Positions 35,294 through 47,344 of a DNA stretch of 64,000 bases are shown here, one piece after another. Position 1 is the first letter of the stretch; each line of letters opens with the position of its first letter. This DNA is from Trichobilharzia regenti (Eukaryota > Platyhelminthes > Trematoda > Strigeidida > Schistosomatidae): the NCBI GenBank assembly GCA_944472135.2, contig OX235270.1, positions 118,745,842 through 118,809,841 on the forward strand, read 5' to 3'. The notes below the pieces were generated by a model. The model was given only the letters and a program-made list of their open reading frames with translations. It had not been told where the DNA came from and did no database searches. A program made the translations under genes and the position numbers.

Positions 35294-35852
35294 TTTGTCA
35301 TTTAGTGAATCCGTCTTTCGTACAGAATCTGGTCATGGAAACGTTCACAGTTTACCTAGACGATTTCTATGTCAAGCTTTGCAGATAAAGCCTACTGTCA
35401 ATATTAAATCTCTTACAACACAGAATCCAAGTAGTGAATCGAATGCCACCAAATCGCCTAATGAATTAATTGAACAACCAATTCCACTACTTTACTACAT
35501 TGTACATTACCTCATGGTAAATGGTTTAGACAAGACGCATAATCATAAATCAGATTACAATGCTATATCCCAAGAAAGCAGATCAATCAATTCTCGATTA
35601 ATGAATAATTACAGTACTACTGCTAGTAATAATGACTTAGGGAAAATGACTAGTACTGCCCCATTATCATTTAATCAGAATTTCTCTTCTTCTTCTTCTT
35701 CTCCTCCTCCTCTTACTGCTCATCATCATTATCATCCAGTTTCTTCTCAGGAAAAACACATCCATTTTGACCCTGAACATGTATCGATTTATGAAGATCC
35801 ATGTGTAAATCATGCATCAAATTGTACAAATTCTGAATCTGATTTGTATTAA
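35294..35852 (+). CDS. CEP20: CEP20/FOPNL-like protein, exon 2 (terminal)
   Basis: Follows a textbook acceptor (poly-T, CCATTTCAG|T). Splicing gives AG+T = Ser71, then LSFSESVFRTESG, completing the LisH motif, and PRRFLCQALQIKP, the family PLxRxFLxxEL-like segment. A Ser/Asn-rich spacer follows, then PIPLLYYIVHYLMVNGLDK, matching the conserved IPLLYGxxxHFL of FOPNL. The predicted protein is 256 residues, longer than the roughly 174 of human FOPNL. The excess is a low-complexity C-terminus rich in Ser, Asn, Pro and His (SSSSSSPPPLTAHHHYH), encoded by (TTC)n/(CTC)n-like repeats at 35688-35720, ending TNSESDLY. TTG at 35295 is an internal codon, not a start. Confidence 0.85.
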
Positions 35853-36837
35853 ATCTTAATTTGCATAAATTGTGTATATTCATTCTGAAATTAGCGTAAA
35901 CTCTGAAAAGATGTAGGATCTCATGAACCCTTCAGGCAGCAACTGGGCATTGTTTGAGATGGTTCTCCCAAATACTAAATGTGTATCTGGTTGCCTTAGA
36001 AGTGATGTCAATTGATGCTTCATGTGACCGTAAAGCATGAAGAGAGTGTATTTGTCATCTATGACAGTGACTGATGGAGTCTCAATACAGTTATAGAAAA
36101 GTGGCTTAGCTTTTTCCGAAATGCGTTACTTGAAACGCAGCCAAAGTATTTATTTTCCAACTACATATACAGTGTAATGAAAAGTAGTTTGATAAATATG
36201 ATTACTAGAAGGCAGAGTCTTCATATATTTGATTATTATTATCTGTATTGTATTGTCCACCTTTCGGTGCAATCATTACTCGAGAAAAGGCATAGTGTTC
36301 TGAGGGATCATAAATTCCCAGTGCCTCATATATTCAGAATACCTGTCTACTAGTTGTCTGATTCAACGTCAAATTCTGGCGGAATTATAATTAATTCTGT
36401 AGAAGGTGAAGTCTAGTCAATTTAAAACATGACATCAATACCTGGAGTAACCCACTGTTGATCCAATAACTACTGCATTAGGTATAGTAAACATTGCATA
36501 TTAAAGCTTCAACCCAGGTTTATTCTTGAGTTTGATAACAAAAACAGTTGTGAAGACATAAGGAATACGTATTCCGTCCAATTATTATTTTCAGCTTTAA
36601 CTCTATTATTACCAGTCTCAGGAATGTGAAGTACATCTACTTTGAAGCTCATATCAACACATAATGGGACATTATCCTATTGGCGGTGGGATAAGAAAAA
36701 GAAAAGCAAATGCAGTATGACAGACTGTCAAATGAATTGAGTGCCTTCATACCTTCAACTAAGGAGAAATTCTTTAGAAAGGTGAACAAGGGGTTACCGA
36801 CCAAAGTGCGATATCATATAACTGTAGTATTTTATTT
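35853..36837 (+). other. CEP20 3' flank, no gene seen
   Basis: Probably 3' UTR then intergenic DNA. No AATAAA hexamer was confidently placed close to the stop. No coding or repeat match recognised. Confidence 0.4.
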
Positions 36838-38316
36838 ATTATTATTCCCAAGTGGAACATAGAGCTTCAACAACACACCTCCACTTCCTTCTATCTTCTG
36901 CTGTCCTCTTGATCGGGATCCACGATTACCCATAGTCTCTCATCTCCTCTGTGTCTCCCTCAGACGACCCACTTGCCGTTTCCCATTGGGGTTCTACTCG
37001 AGCACTAGTCTTGTGCACGATGTCATTCGACGGCCTCCCCAATATATGCCCGATCCATCTGCATTTTCTCCTACATATTTGTTGAGCAATCGGCTTTTAC
37101 TTTGTTAGTTCCCAGAGTTTGTTGTTGGTGATTCTTTCTGGTCTGCTATTTGTTCTTTAGTATGGAGACGGCGAAGGCAGTTATTCATAAAAGTTTCAAA
37201 TAGCCTGTTGTGATACGCAGTGCAAGTTTCTGACTCCAATAGAAGAACCGACTGACTTCACATTCGTGTTGAAAATCCGAATCTTATTGTTAATGCCGAA
37301 GTGGAGTGAAGATTTCCAAACTGGTGTCAGGTTGATGAAAGAGTACCTGGCTTTTTCGATTCTGGCTGGCTTTGACATCTTCATCCTTTCCGACTGCCTG
37401 TAGTTGAAACGATGTTGGCTTCTTAGGTAAGTGAAAGAAGTGACCTCCTTCAAGTTCCTCTCGTCGATGCTGGTTGGTGCTGGGTTTTTGTTGCTGCTCG
37501 TTGGTTATCTTCATCACCTCCATCTTCTCTATGTTCGCCTGGAGTCTTTTCTTCGCTGCCAGTTTGTCTTCGACTTTGTGTGACATTAAACATAAATCAT
37601 CTACGAAATCCAGATCTTCTAGAGCCTTCTTATCGGTGGTCCAGCGTATTCCTGTTTTCTCACTCCCTGTGCACAGTCTGACGAACAATCGAGACCACCA
37701 CAATTAAGTATGCCATCGTGGATGATAATAGGCAAACAGCCTTGTCTTACCCCTTTATTCACTTAGTTATCCCTTGTGGATTACCTGAGACTTGGCATTG
37801 TCATATAGCCAGTCGTTGAATGAGGTTGATAAAGGCACGCTAGAATACTGATTTAATTTCCAAATTATTTCCGGGTCAACGCTGTCGAAGGTCTTTTCGA
37901 AGTTAATGAAATTAGAGGACAAGTTTGACTACCATTTTATGCTTTGTTCTATGATGACGATGCGTAGAGTTGCAGTCTGATCAGCACATGATTTCTCTTT
38001 CTTGAACCCAGCTTCTTCAGGGCTGGCGAATTTCTGTATCCAGTTTATCCTTTATTCTCTCCAGGATGATGCAATTTAGTATTTTGCTTCAAAAAAACAA
38101 GGGCGTGATTCCGCGGCAGTTCTCACAGTTGACTAAGTCGCCCTTCTTTGGCAGCTTGACAAGGTGGCCAGGCTTTCTTCCAATCGGTAGGCACCTTTTC
38201 TTCCAAACCTTTTGCAGCAATAACGTTAGAACATCTACCGCAGTCTGCTGGTCCGTTTTCAGTGCTTCGGAAGGAATTCCGTCTGTTCCTGCTACCTTCC
38301 TGGTCGAACTACAGTA

Positions 38317-38454
38317 GCTTGATTATTATTATTATTATTATTATTGTATCCTTTAGTTCCTAGAGGAACATAGGGCTTCAGCTGCGCACCTCCATTGACT
38401 TCGGTTTTCTGACAACTTTTTCACCCTGCTCCAGGTCTGTCCACATGCTTGATT
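38317..38454 (-). mobile_element. 120-bp RTE-A 3'-end insertion with 9-bp TSD
   Basis: GCTTGATTA at 38317-38325 and 38446-38454 flanks an (ATT)n tail and about 100 bp of RTE-A 3' end (TCCTTTAGTTCCTAGAGGAA ... CTCCAGGTCTGTCC). Removing it makes the surrounding older RTE-A reading frame contiguous across the join. Confidence 0.9.
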
Positions 38455-39363
38455 ACACTTAGGATTTCTGCTTTCGTTGGAGGATTGATGTCCGATGGCA
38501 GTTATGTGTGTGGTGGTGGTATTCCTGGGCGAGTTGCAGGTGATGATCGATTGAAGAGTCCCTTGAAGTGATCAGTCCATTGTTTTATCTGTTTCTTCTC
38601 CTTGTCAATCAGGTTCCCTTGAGCATCTTTTATTGATTTCATCATCTGGGTTGATGTTTTCCTGGACCTGGTTATCTCATATAGTGTTCTAAGGTCTCTT
38701 TTACCTTCGCCTCACCTCTTCTACTTCAGTTGCAGGTCAGCGTGTCGTAAAATTCTCTTTTGTCTTTCCTAGCACTCTTTTTCAATTCTTTATTCTGTGT
38801 AGCGTACATTGAACTCGGCTTCTCCTTCTGCTATCCATCTTTCACCATCCTCCTCTCCTCTCTTTTATTAGCTTCCAGGTAGGTATCCGTTGGGAGCCAT
38901 TACTTGTCTTGTCTCTTCTTTCTTCCTAGGATAGTAGCACACGCTTCTCTAAATATCGCCTTCAGAGAGTTCTAATGTTCTTCTAAGCAGGTTTCCTCAG
39001 TGATGCTACGTAGTGTCTCCGACTTTGCTCTGATTTGATGTGAAGTGAAGGTATTCCTGGTAGTTTTGCCCTTCAGTTCCTGAATGTTGAACTTGCATTG
39101 TGGCCTGTTTCTGGTTTTTTGAAGGGTCTCAGCTTCACCTTGAAGGTTCTTTGAACTAGATGATGGTCTGAGCCCACATCTGCTCCACCTCTCGACTTTG
39201 TGTCCAGCAGGTTAGCTTCGTCTCCACTTCTTTAACCAACATTGAGATGAGATCTATTTGGTTTGTGGTTTGTCCCTCAGGCAAAACCCATGTTGCTGGC
39301 CTTGTGTATGTCCTTGTGCTTGTACATGTTGCCTCAGATCACCGAATCATTGAAGGCACAGAA

Positions 39364-39492
39364 GCCTACGAAGAGTTCAAGTGAACTGTCGTCAAGATTT
39401 GACAGATTGCCGAACGAAACGTTGGAATTACTCATTTCAATCTCGCTGAGATTTTACAAATATAATTTTTTACAAATGCCTACGAAGAGTTC
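39364..39492 (+). mobile_element. 99-bp insertion with perfect 15-bp TSD
   Basis: GCCTACGAAGAGTTC at 39364-39378 and 39478-39492 flanks 99 bp ending TAATTTTTTACAAAT. It splits the endonuclease codons of the host RTE-A. The insert contains CGAACGAAACGTTGGAATTA. Its family is not recognised; the A/T-rich tail suggests a severely 5'-truncated retrotransposon. Confidence 0.8.
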
Positions 39493-40158
39493 TCCGTTAT
39501 CATTCAATTCGCTGGGCGAGAGCCTCTCGACACATGATGAATGCTGTTTCTGCATTATCTGCTCCCAGCTCAGCTGTCATTCATATGGTCCATGAGGATT
39601 CTGATGTCACCATTTGAGATGTTGTCTATAGAAATCTCCCTTCTCTTATTCTGGATTGTTTGTAGGTGCGCAGTACTGGATAATTGTAACCTTCCTTCCT
39701 GCCTTTTGAGCTGAATGTTGCTGTCATGATCCTGCATGAGATGTCTGGTTCTCACTGCATTAGGGCTTTGGCTGCCACTGGTGGCATCATTATAACCACT
39801 CCATCCGTACATTCCACTTCCCCACTATAATTCTTGCTTTCATTAACAGAAGACAAATGAACTGACTGGCTTCCTGACGACTTTCAACAACCCATTGTGA
39901 CATTTCGCCTCTCCGACTCCAGAGAAGAATTATTTTTTGGTATTTTTGCTATTTTGCTTGTGCTTTGAAGTTTCTGTAACAGTTTGATAGGTCTAGTGGT
40001 GTAGGGTCGCTAGCCACACGCCTAACTCCCCGTCTACCCGGGCTCGGGACTGGCTAGAAAACTGTCAAGCTAGTAAACTAGGCGAGCTTGTCATATAACT
40101 GCAGTCAATTTATTTCAAAAAATTACCATTATCCGCATACCACCGAAACTCCTCTGAC

Positions 40159-40161
<3 letters not shown>

Positions 40162-40207
<46 letters not shown>
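40162..40207. repeat. (TA)n microsatellite
   Basis: About 23 uninterrupted TA units. Confidence 0.95.
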
Positions 40208-40208
<1 letters not shown>

Positions 40209-40476
40209 CCTTCATAAAATTCTGCGACTACTGCCGCCTTATTCTTTATGACATGGTTTTAAAGGCACTGTCAACGCTGTATGTTGTGTCGACCATTCAG
40301 AGGTATCAGCGCTTTTTATGTTGAGTGAGATAGCAGAATAATGTAGTACAACCGTTTCATATTTGTACATTTATATGAGGCGAATATTAATAACTATCTA
40401 TACATGCGCTTAATTTAAAATATGTAAAAGACTACTTTGGAGAATCAATGAGCGAACAGAAACATCGGAGTGCACT

Positions 40477-40640
40477 GCCAACTGGTATTAGATGGGTGGA
40501 AACAATTGGTGAGAAGCTCTGCAACTAGGTTTCGTGCTGATTGTACTTCCGAGAAACTTATATTTTCTTGGAGGTTTGAACTCAGATTACCCTGCTCTGA
40601 TTCAATCACGTTTTCACTGGAGAATATCTATAGCTTGAGA
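40477..40640 (-). mobile_element. SINE S3 copy, decayed
   Basis: The plus strand GGTATTAGATGGGTGGAAAC and, on minus, CAGCACGAAACCTAG (hammerhead GAAA side) with a B-box-like GAGTTCAAACCTC at about 40577. It aligns with 58739-58870. The CUGAUGA side is lost. Confidence 0.5.
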
Positions 40641-41760
40641 TGAGAACTATAGAAATGTTTCAATTTTTCAAAACCGCTCATCTTGAATTCAGACATCGTT
40701 CATTGTGTAATCAGAGTGAAATCCAGTTGCCAGCTTCTCAAACGGTATTGTATCCAGACCGTGACTTCACGCAAGAGAAATTTTTGAACTCTCTGGAGAA
40801 ATTCTCTTATTTTTACTGTGCCTAGAGGGAAATTAGACTTGTTATACCATAACCTCTCTCCACCTCTGCTCACAATGTCTATTCATATGAATAATTCGGT
40901 ATTAGCCACACTGATCGCTAGCAAGTTTCTATTATATGCAGGGGACAGTAACTACCTATAAGTGAGGAAGACTAGTATTTTAAATATTTCGTACGAATTT
41001 TTCAAGTGTTGTACTTGCAAATCGATTTTAGGGTAGACATCCAACATCATTTAGAGGACTACGGAACAGGTTTTTCCCTCAACTTTGTGACTCTTCATTG
41101 ATACTTACCCATGACTACACAGTAGGCTGGACCTAGAACCTTCAATTAATGGGACAAATCTGCTCACTGTTCAGTCATACTAATCCGAATCCAGTGGCTT
41201 ATGAATCCAAAATTCTACCAGATCAAGAGATATACCACAAACGCTAACTGACTTTGCATTGATGTTGAAAAATTCACACACTAGTACATAATTGCTAACT
41301 GCCTTTATAAGTGACCATTAGTCACGTTAAAAAGTGCTTTATTTTACTACGCAGTGACATTTAAACACTAATTTGCTACATTTCTATGTTACATTCACGT
41401 GCACACATTATCTCAGATGTCCTTAAAAGAATCACAGTTTACTTTATTGATTATTTCAATGCTGAGCTTTAAAAAACAAATAAATTTTGGTATTTGCGAG
41501 GATTTGAACAAAACATTTTTACACACTTCTATAAAATATCACACAATATGTAACAAAATAAACATTAAGAAACGGTAAATGGATGAAACAAGAGGATTAT
41601 AAGGTTAAGGTCGTCGTCTAAGTAAGCAGTAGATATCAGCTATAAGAAATGAATTTGTAATGCACTTAACACGTCATATCAGTTTCCATTTGAAAATTTT
41701 ATTTAATGCTTACTAGTGACTAACTACAAGACGAAGTTGCTGGGAGGTCTAGTGAGGAGT
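40641..41760. other. No recognisable gene
   Basis: AT-rich, stops throughout. Confidence 0.4.
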
Positions 41761-41767
41761 CGTGACC

Positions 41768-41965
41768 AGTGGGTTCGGTCCCAGTGGCTTAATTATCTGC
41801 AAACTTGCCTTGTAACCGGAACATCCGTGGTTCGAACCCAGGAGGGCACGTACTATTGAAGGGTCCCAAAAGGCTGTCCAGGACACACTGGTTTTTCAGT
41901 AGTTCTTCAGATGATATCAGCTCCTGATCAAATCTGGGACTGTTTCCCTTCTTTGATACAGCTAT
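41768..41965 (+). mobile_element. SINE S2 copy with deleted hammerhead
   Basis: A-box region CAGTGGCTTAATTATCTG, B box GTGGTTCGAACCC (about 41827), then GTACTATTGAAGGGTCCCAAA where family members carry the ribozyme. The GGACGAAACA segment is missing. The body ends GATATCAGCTCCTGATCAAA. Confidence 0.65.
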
Positions 41966-43020
41966 TATCATTATTGTTATTATAATTGTATTATTACTGT
42001 GTATTAGTTGACGTACTTGAGAATTCTTATCCCTCCTTTGGTTTTGTGGTCTCTCTCGACTAATGATCACTATAGCCTTACAAGTTGTGCGATTTATTAT
42101 TAAGCAAATGATTTAAGAAGAACTTAAAAAATACGAATGTAGTAACTAGTAAAAGACGTTTTTGATATTTCAAATAAGCATAGAGCAGAATTTGTAGCAG
42201 TCCTTATGGTTAATGGCTTCACCTATTAATAACATATGATATAATTTTGGTATTGGATTACATTTTGTAGGCAAAGAGAAATGATAATAATATTCAGCTG
42301 CGTATTTAAATAGGGGTACTCACAAAGTGAGAAATGATGAAAAAAAGCCTACATAGACTAATTTAAAAGGTATTTCAATCACGTGATTCAGAACATATTG
42401 ATTCCACGGAATAATAAAATTCTAGAATCACTGGTAATGAAGTTAAATGTAACACAATTGTGTCGTTTTTAAACTAGATGAAGAATGAAGATCAACCTTG
42501 GTAACGTATAATGATAATGTATACTTGCATAGTGACATGCTAACGCGACCGTCTAGAATGTACTGACCGTCTAAACCACTCTTTTCTGGGTGTAGATTTC
42601 ATATCTGTGTATTCACATCCCTATCTAGCACGACAAGATATTTTTGAGTGCGTTTATTTGAGCAGAAGTCAGTCAGTCGGTATCACAACTCTTCCTTAAT
42701 GGGAACTGTAAGTACACAGACAGAGATGATTAACGATTACCAGGTCACTGATCAGCTTCTCTCTACTCTAATTTAACCCTGTCACCTAACAGTGCTTCAA
42801 CAATCAATGATGCGAATTGAGTCGAGTGACTCGAACCGAACCTGGTAAAACCTGTTTGGTGTCAGAGTTCCACGAATGTTCGAACGTTGTAAGTGACAAG
42901 CTGAAAGAGGAAACGTGTCGTCAGAGTTGTCAGTCTTGTTAGATGTGGATGGAGGTGGGTTGAAGGAAAGCCGCTGATTGACTGGTGAGTGACTTGAACC
43001 GACTCGTTGGGTTTTCAACG
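41966..43020. other. No recognisable gene
   Basis: No motif-bearing ORF or recognised repeat. Confidence 0.4.
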
Positions 43021-43024
43021 TAGG

Positions 43025-43262
43025 ACAGTTGCACAAATGTGCAACAGTTCTTCAGGTCACCACACTGCATATAACACACAGTGGTAAAGGCTATAAATGT
43101 TCATGGAACCGAAGTGAATGGAGATGGGAGAAGGAATAAATGCATGCAGAAAAATGAGAATTTGATGGATGTGGAAGTGCATAAAAAGTGATTGGAACTG
43201 CTCAAGCTGTAGTGACTTCAGCCATGTCACAACGGTCTCCAACCATTGTGTTCTTAACTGAA
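43025..43262 (-). mobile_element. RTE-B 3'-end fragment
   Basis: GCACAAATGTGCAACAGTTC and GCCATGTCACAACGGTCTCC (about 43222) are inverted counterparts of the RTE-B 3' UTR and the GDMAQN codons. Diverged. Confidence 0.6.
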
Positions 43263-44091
43263 TCAAAATCAGCTATAAAGCATTTGAAAAATCAGTTGCC
43301 AGCTAAATAAACAATTTATTGATTTAGTAGTTTACTATTACGTGCATTCTTTGGTATATTCCTGTGCTCAGTGCACTCGTTAGATGTAGAGACACACGTG
43401 TTGAAAATTCCACACTGTATGAAAATTATTGTTTGGAGTGGAGATGTTGTAGTTAGTACTATTTTTATTATGTAGGACAGCAATGTTGACTAGAAAAACC
43501 TAAAAAAGACACCGTCTGAAGTGTTTAGGACATAAACTGTGCATGTTTAATCACATGTCTACGTCAGCAAGTTATACCAAAAGGAAGTAGGACTAGGCTG
43601 TATATCAGAGAAAGCTGTGACAACTTCAATACATGGTAGAGATCCATATTTTCGTCTAACTCTGGCGAATAAATATAAAGGTTAAGTTAAACAAAAGGGA
43701 TTCCATAGAGACCTTGAAGTGGTCAGTCAGAACAAGCCAGACTAATTCAGTTAATAAAAACAATTACATTAACTTAAAAAACTAATGTTGAACAATGTGT
43801 GATAATATTAAACAGCTTCTTCACCTTAAAACGTCGCAAGAATAAATCTGAATCCCAAACAGTATTCTCGACATTCATCCAAACGATTATGGATTAGATT
43901 GTGTAGCTAGAGTTGCGTGATATGACCAAGAATCAGAGGAAAGAGTTATACTTAGGATTAGATTTAAAGCATTTACTCCCGGTGAATTCTATTCAGGCAT
44001 ACTTCGAAAAACACTCATTTATGGTAAAAAAAAACTAAGTAACATTTTCATTACTTGCCCAAACTCTGATTTCGACGCTTCAAAGTCATTA
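43263..44091. other. No recognisable gene
   Basis: AT-rich non-coding sequence. Confidence 0.4.
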
Positions 44092-45195
44092 AGTTAGTCT
44101 TATTATTATTGTTTCCTTTAATTCCTAGTGGAACATAGGACTTCAGATGCACGTCTCCATTGCGTTCGGTTCTCTGCTAGATTTTTCACCTGGCTCCAAA
44201 TCTGCCCACATGCTTTCATCTCCTCCTCACATGACCTCCTCCAAGTCACCCCACACTTGGACAACCAACTCGCCGCCCACTTCCATTTCGGGTTCCACTC
44301 GAACAATGGCTTGTCTAGTGATGTCACTCACTTGATGGTTTCCTCAGAGTATGGCCAGCCAATCCATCTCCATTTATTCCTGCCTATTTGTTTCACAATC
44401 GGTTTCTGGTTGGTTCGCTCATTCATTTTTATTTTATTTTTGATTACAGCTTGATTCCACATTGTATTTTTGGTACAAGTATGGAATTTTCAGCATGGAT
44501 ATCGGTAGCCCAAATTTTGCAGGCCGACCATAGATATCAGGTGTGCGTCGGCGTAGGCTCGAACCCCAGACCATGAGCATGGTCGGCGAGAGTCCTAACC
44601 ACTGTGCCAACGACGCACAAAAGCCTCGACCCCGACGGGACTCGAACCCGCAATCTTCCCAGAGATCCCTGTTGCTGATCTTTTCTGGCCATCTGATCTT
44701 GAGTATTGAACGAAGACAACTGTTAATGAAGGTTTGAGATGTTCTTTATGACTCGCCAAGTCTCTGATCCGTATAGTAGCACTGACTGACTTCACATTGG
44801 AGTTGAAGATCAGGATCTTATTTTTGATGCTGAGTACTGCTGATCTCCACACAGACTTGAGAGTAATGAGGGCTTGTCTTGCTTTCCCGATGATTCTCGC
44901 TTTGATATCCTGTTCAGTTCCACCTGTAGCTGAAACGATGCTTTCTTGGTAGGTGGGTAGGTAAAGGAGGTTATTTCTTTCAGGTTCCTTCCATTTATTC
45001 TGATTGTTGTCTGCTGTTATTGTTGCCGTTGTTGTTGGCCAGGAATCCGCATTAACTCTGTTTTCTCTATGTTCACCTGCAGTCCTATCTTTGATGCTTC
45101 TTCTGCCAACTTGTTGCTCTTCACTTGCAAATCTTCCAGTTTGTAGGAAATCAGACATATATCATCGGCGAAGTCCACATCCAGAGTTAGTCTTA
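44092..45195 (-). mobile_element. RTE-A, 5'-truncated, perfect 11-bp TSD
   Basis: AGTTAGTCTTA at 44092-44102 and 45185-45195 flanks the element. The inverted (ATT)n tail and TTCCTAGTGGAACATAGGAC begin at 44103. The 5' truncation falls in the FADD region (GACTTCGCCGATGATATATG inverse at 45155-45180). Post-RT codons are readable on minus (ASHKEHLK, SVLSIKNKILIFNSNVKS, LITLKSVWRSA). A SINE N1 interrupts it at about 44424-44660. Confidence 0.9.
44424..44660 (-). mobile_element. SINE N1 copy 2, with extra tRNA-like 5' segment
   Basis: Matches copy 1 over 44448-44622. On minus it is preceded by about 38 bp containing GCGGGTTCGAGTCCCGTCGG, a second perfect B-box/T-arm-like motif, so the head looks dimeric. 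It is inserted in RTE-A between codons that read GCTCATTC|CCAGAGATCC in the intact relative. No clear TSD. Confidence 0.82.
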
Positions 45196-45892
45196 CTATT
45201 TTCTAACTCTGTGAAATATAAATGATCTAAGTGATTAACTCAAGTAACGTTAGCGAGAGTACAGGTTACTATGTACACAGTCTTTGCTTCATTTTAATTA
45301 TAATATTGAGTAGCTATTCCCGCTCCATCTTTTCTTCTTCATCTTAGTATTCGGTAACAATCCTAAGGACTATGACGTTTTCATAGAGAATAACTTTTTA
45401 AAAAGTAAATTTATTTAACATAGAACACGGAAAGTTCTACTAAATGCATGACTCATCACATCATATCGTGTTATAACAAAAGAATTTAAGTAAATCCAGA
45501 TTCATACACTCCACTTACATGGGTAGACGATAACAACAAATATCACAATAGGATGAAGTAGCCTAAAAGTATTACAGAGTAATATAGTCATATAGACAGA
45601 GATGTTAGGAAACAGGGGAAAGAGTTTACCCATAGCGTTTTGTGGATAAAAGGTCTCTTTTCGTAACTTCATTTCAAAACTGTACAGTTATTTAGTTGGT
45701 ATACAAAATCAGTGTTAGTTGACAACAGAGGTCTGGGTTATTGTCAGTTAGCAGTGAAATAAATCAAAGTGTACGAGTATTACTGTGGTGGTGTGAGACA
45801 GGCTACATGTTCCAACCGAATATGATTCTCACACATTCCCACAGTTCAATGCGCCATTAGCAACAGAATACTATTTATATTTTATTTTGTTT

Positions 45893-46066
45893 ACAATTTG
45901 ATTCCACATTGTATTTTTGGTACAAGTATGGAATTTTCAGCATGGATATCGGTAGCCCAAATTTTGCAGGCCGACTATAGATGTCTGGTGTGTGTCGGCA
46001 GGGGATCGAACCTCGGACCATGTGCATGGTCAGCGACAGTCCTAACTACTGTGCCACCGACGCACT
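45893..46066 (-). mobile_element. SINE N1 copy 3
   Basis: Minus strand from GTGCGTCGGTGGCACAGTAG to the LINE-like 3' end and an AAATAAAATATAAA tail. The flanks ACTATTTA (about 45870) and ACTATATT (about 46065) may be an imperfect TSD. Confidence 0.82.
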
Positions 46067-46324
46067 ATATTTGAACATTCTATTTCACGTCGTTTAATGT
46101 AAACCGAAATCACAAGCTCACTGATTGGTTGATGAATATAAACTGTATACATATAAACAGTGGTTTGATTAATGAAAAATATATTTTGGCTTCCGTGTCT
46201 TGCCTTCTGTTGTTGCGATGCCAATGTTTAAAAAATTGTGGATAGTCTTGTGTAATCAAGAGGGTTGACAATTAATTAGTTAAGTTACGAATAATTGATG
46301 TGAAACAAGAAAACAAAGGAAATT

Positions 46325-46400
46325 CGGTGGATGCGTACCACTAAAAAGTCCAAAACTAAGGCGAAACAGCTGTCCAATGTTTCATGATAAAATCCTGAAA
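46325..46400 (+). mobile_element. SINE S2 hammerhead-region scrap
   Basis: GATGCGTACCACTAAAAAGTCC then AAGGCGAAACAGCTGTCCAA aligns with the S2 ribozyme segment. The tRNA-like head is gone. Confidence 0.45.
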
Positions 46401-46968
46401 ACAAAAATTGGCAGTAAAGCTTAGGCTGTCTGAAGTGTAGGCGAAATGCTTTTGAACAGCATGATCGCACTTTATATGACTTTGAATACAGCCTCTGAGA
46501 ACTCTGCATGACCACATGTGATAATATGCTCCAGAATTGCTCTGTCGACTGTTCGACCTTTTCCTTTTGACAGCTATGCTGGTAGGTGTTCATGTGCTCA
46601 TTTAGACAATCAATATCTTGATGGTACAGCTTATCTTCTAAGGTCCACAGGAGCAAATGAACTGATGAATACAAATTGAAGTTGACAACAGCGGTACCTT
46701 ATCTATCATCGTGTGACTAGAATGATATAACACCAGTGGAAGACATATGAAGAATTGTATTAAAAAGGCAGGAAGTGTTAAATCGTCTGTTTTATGTAAT
46801 ATAATCATGAGCAATAGTCATTATATCGCATAACTCTGTGCCTACATGGCTCATATTTTACCTACCGTTAGTCAAACATTGAATTCTAAGTAAACTAAAA
46901 ATTTGACATATTTATTCTCTAGTGTATTCGATTAGCCTAACCGCAAAATGTCTTACACTGTAGTTGTG

Positions 46969-46970
<2 letters not shown>

Positions 46971-47010
<40 letters not shown>
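46971..47010. repeat. (AT)n microsatellite
   Basis: About 20 AT units. Confidence 0.95.
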
Positions 47011-47013
<3 letters not shown>

Positions 47014-47344
47014 AAAAGCACTTATCGATTAAAGGTAGTTGTTATTACTCTTATTCTTAAATTACTGAGATCAATATAAACTCTAGAATTACATCAATTG
47101 AAAGATTTCCAATATCTGTAAAAAATTTTATCTTAACTATTATTATGTTAAGTAAAACAACCCTTTCTGACAAATTTAAAATATGTCAGTCACTGAAAAT
47201 AACAAGAGAGAAACATGATCTGAAAATTCTTTTGTTCAGTCGTCTCATTAAATCTGAGAGCTCTTCATGTGTATGACAAAAAGTCAATAAGTAAAATGAA
47301 TGAAAGTGATATAATAAATAGGGAATTATAACTAATGCCTACCA

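Larger units (their letters stand above)
36838..39830 (-). mobile_element. RTE-A, longest copy, minus strand, two nested inserts
   Basis: The inverted 3' end (TTATTATTATTCCCAAGTGG) is at about 36839. Reading leftward on the minus strand from about 39830, endonuclease parts (39570-39800), GADVGSDH-region codons near 39170, linker, and RT fingers (PPTKAEILSVIK) are followed past a small insertion by RT and post-RT codons. Examples are DLDFVDDLCLMSHKVED (37590) and KKRLQANIEKMEVMKITN. The catalytic FADD is FVDD here. Interrupted by 38326-38445 and 39379-39477, each with a TSD. Frameshifts are common. Confidence 0.85.

Noticed and set aside
40088..40324. 78-codon frame with an IYIYIY run
   Set aside because: Generated by the (TA)n microsatellite.
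46285..46674. 129-codon minus-strand frame as a possible gene
   Set aside because: One end overlaps the SINE S2 ribozyme scrap at 46325-46400, no acceptor or family motif seen; most likely fortuitous.
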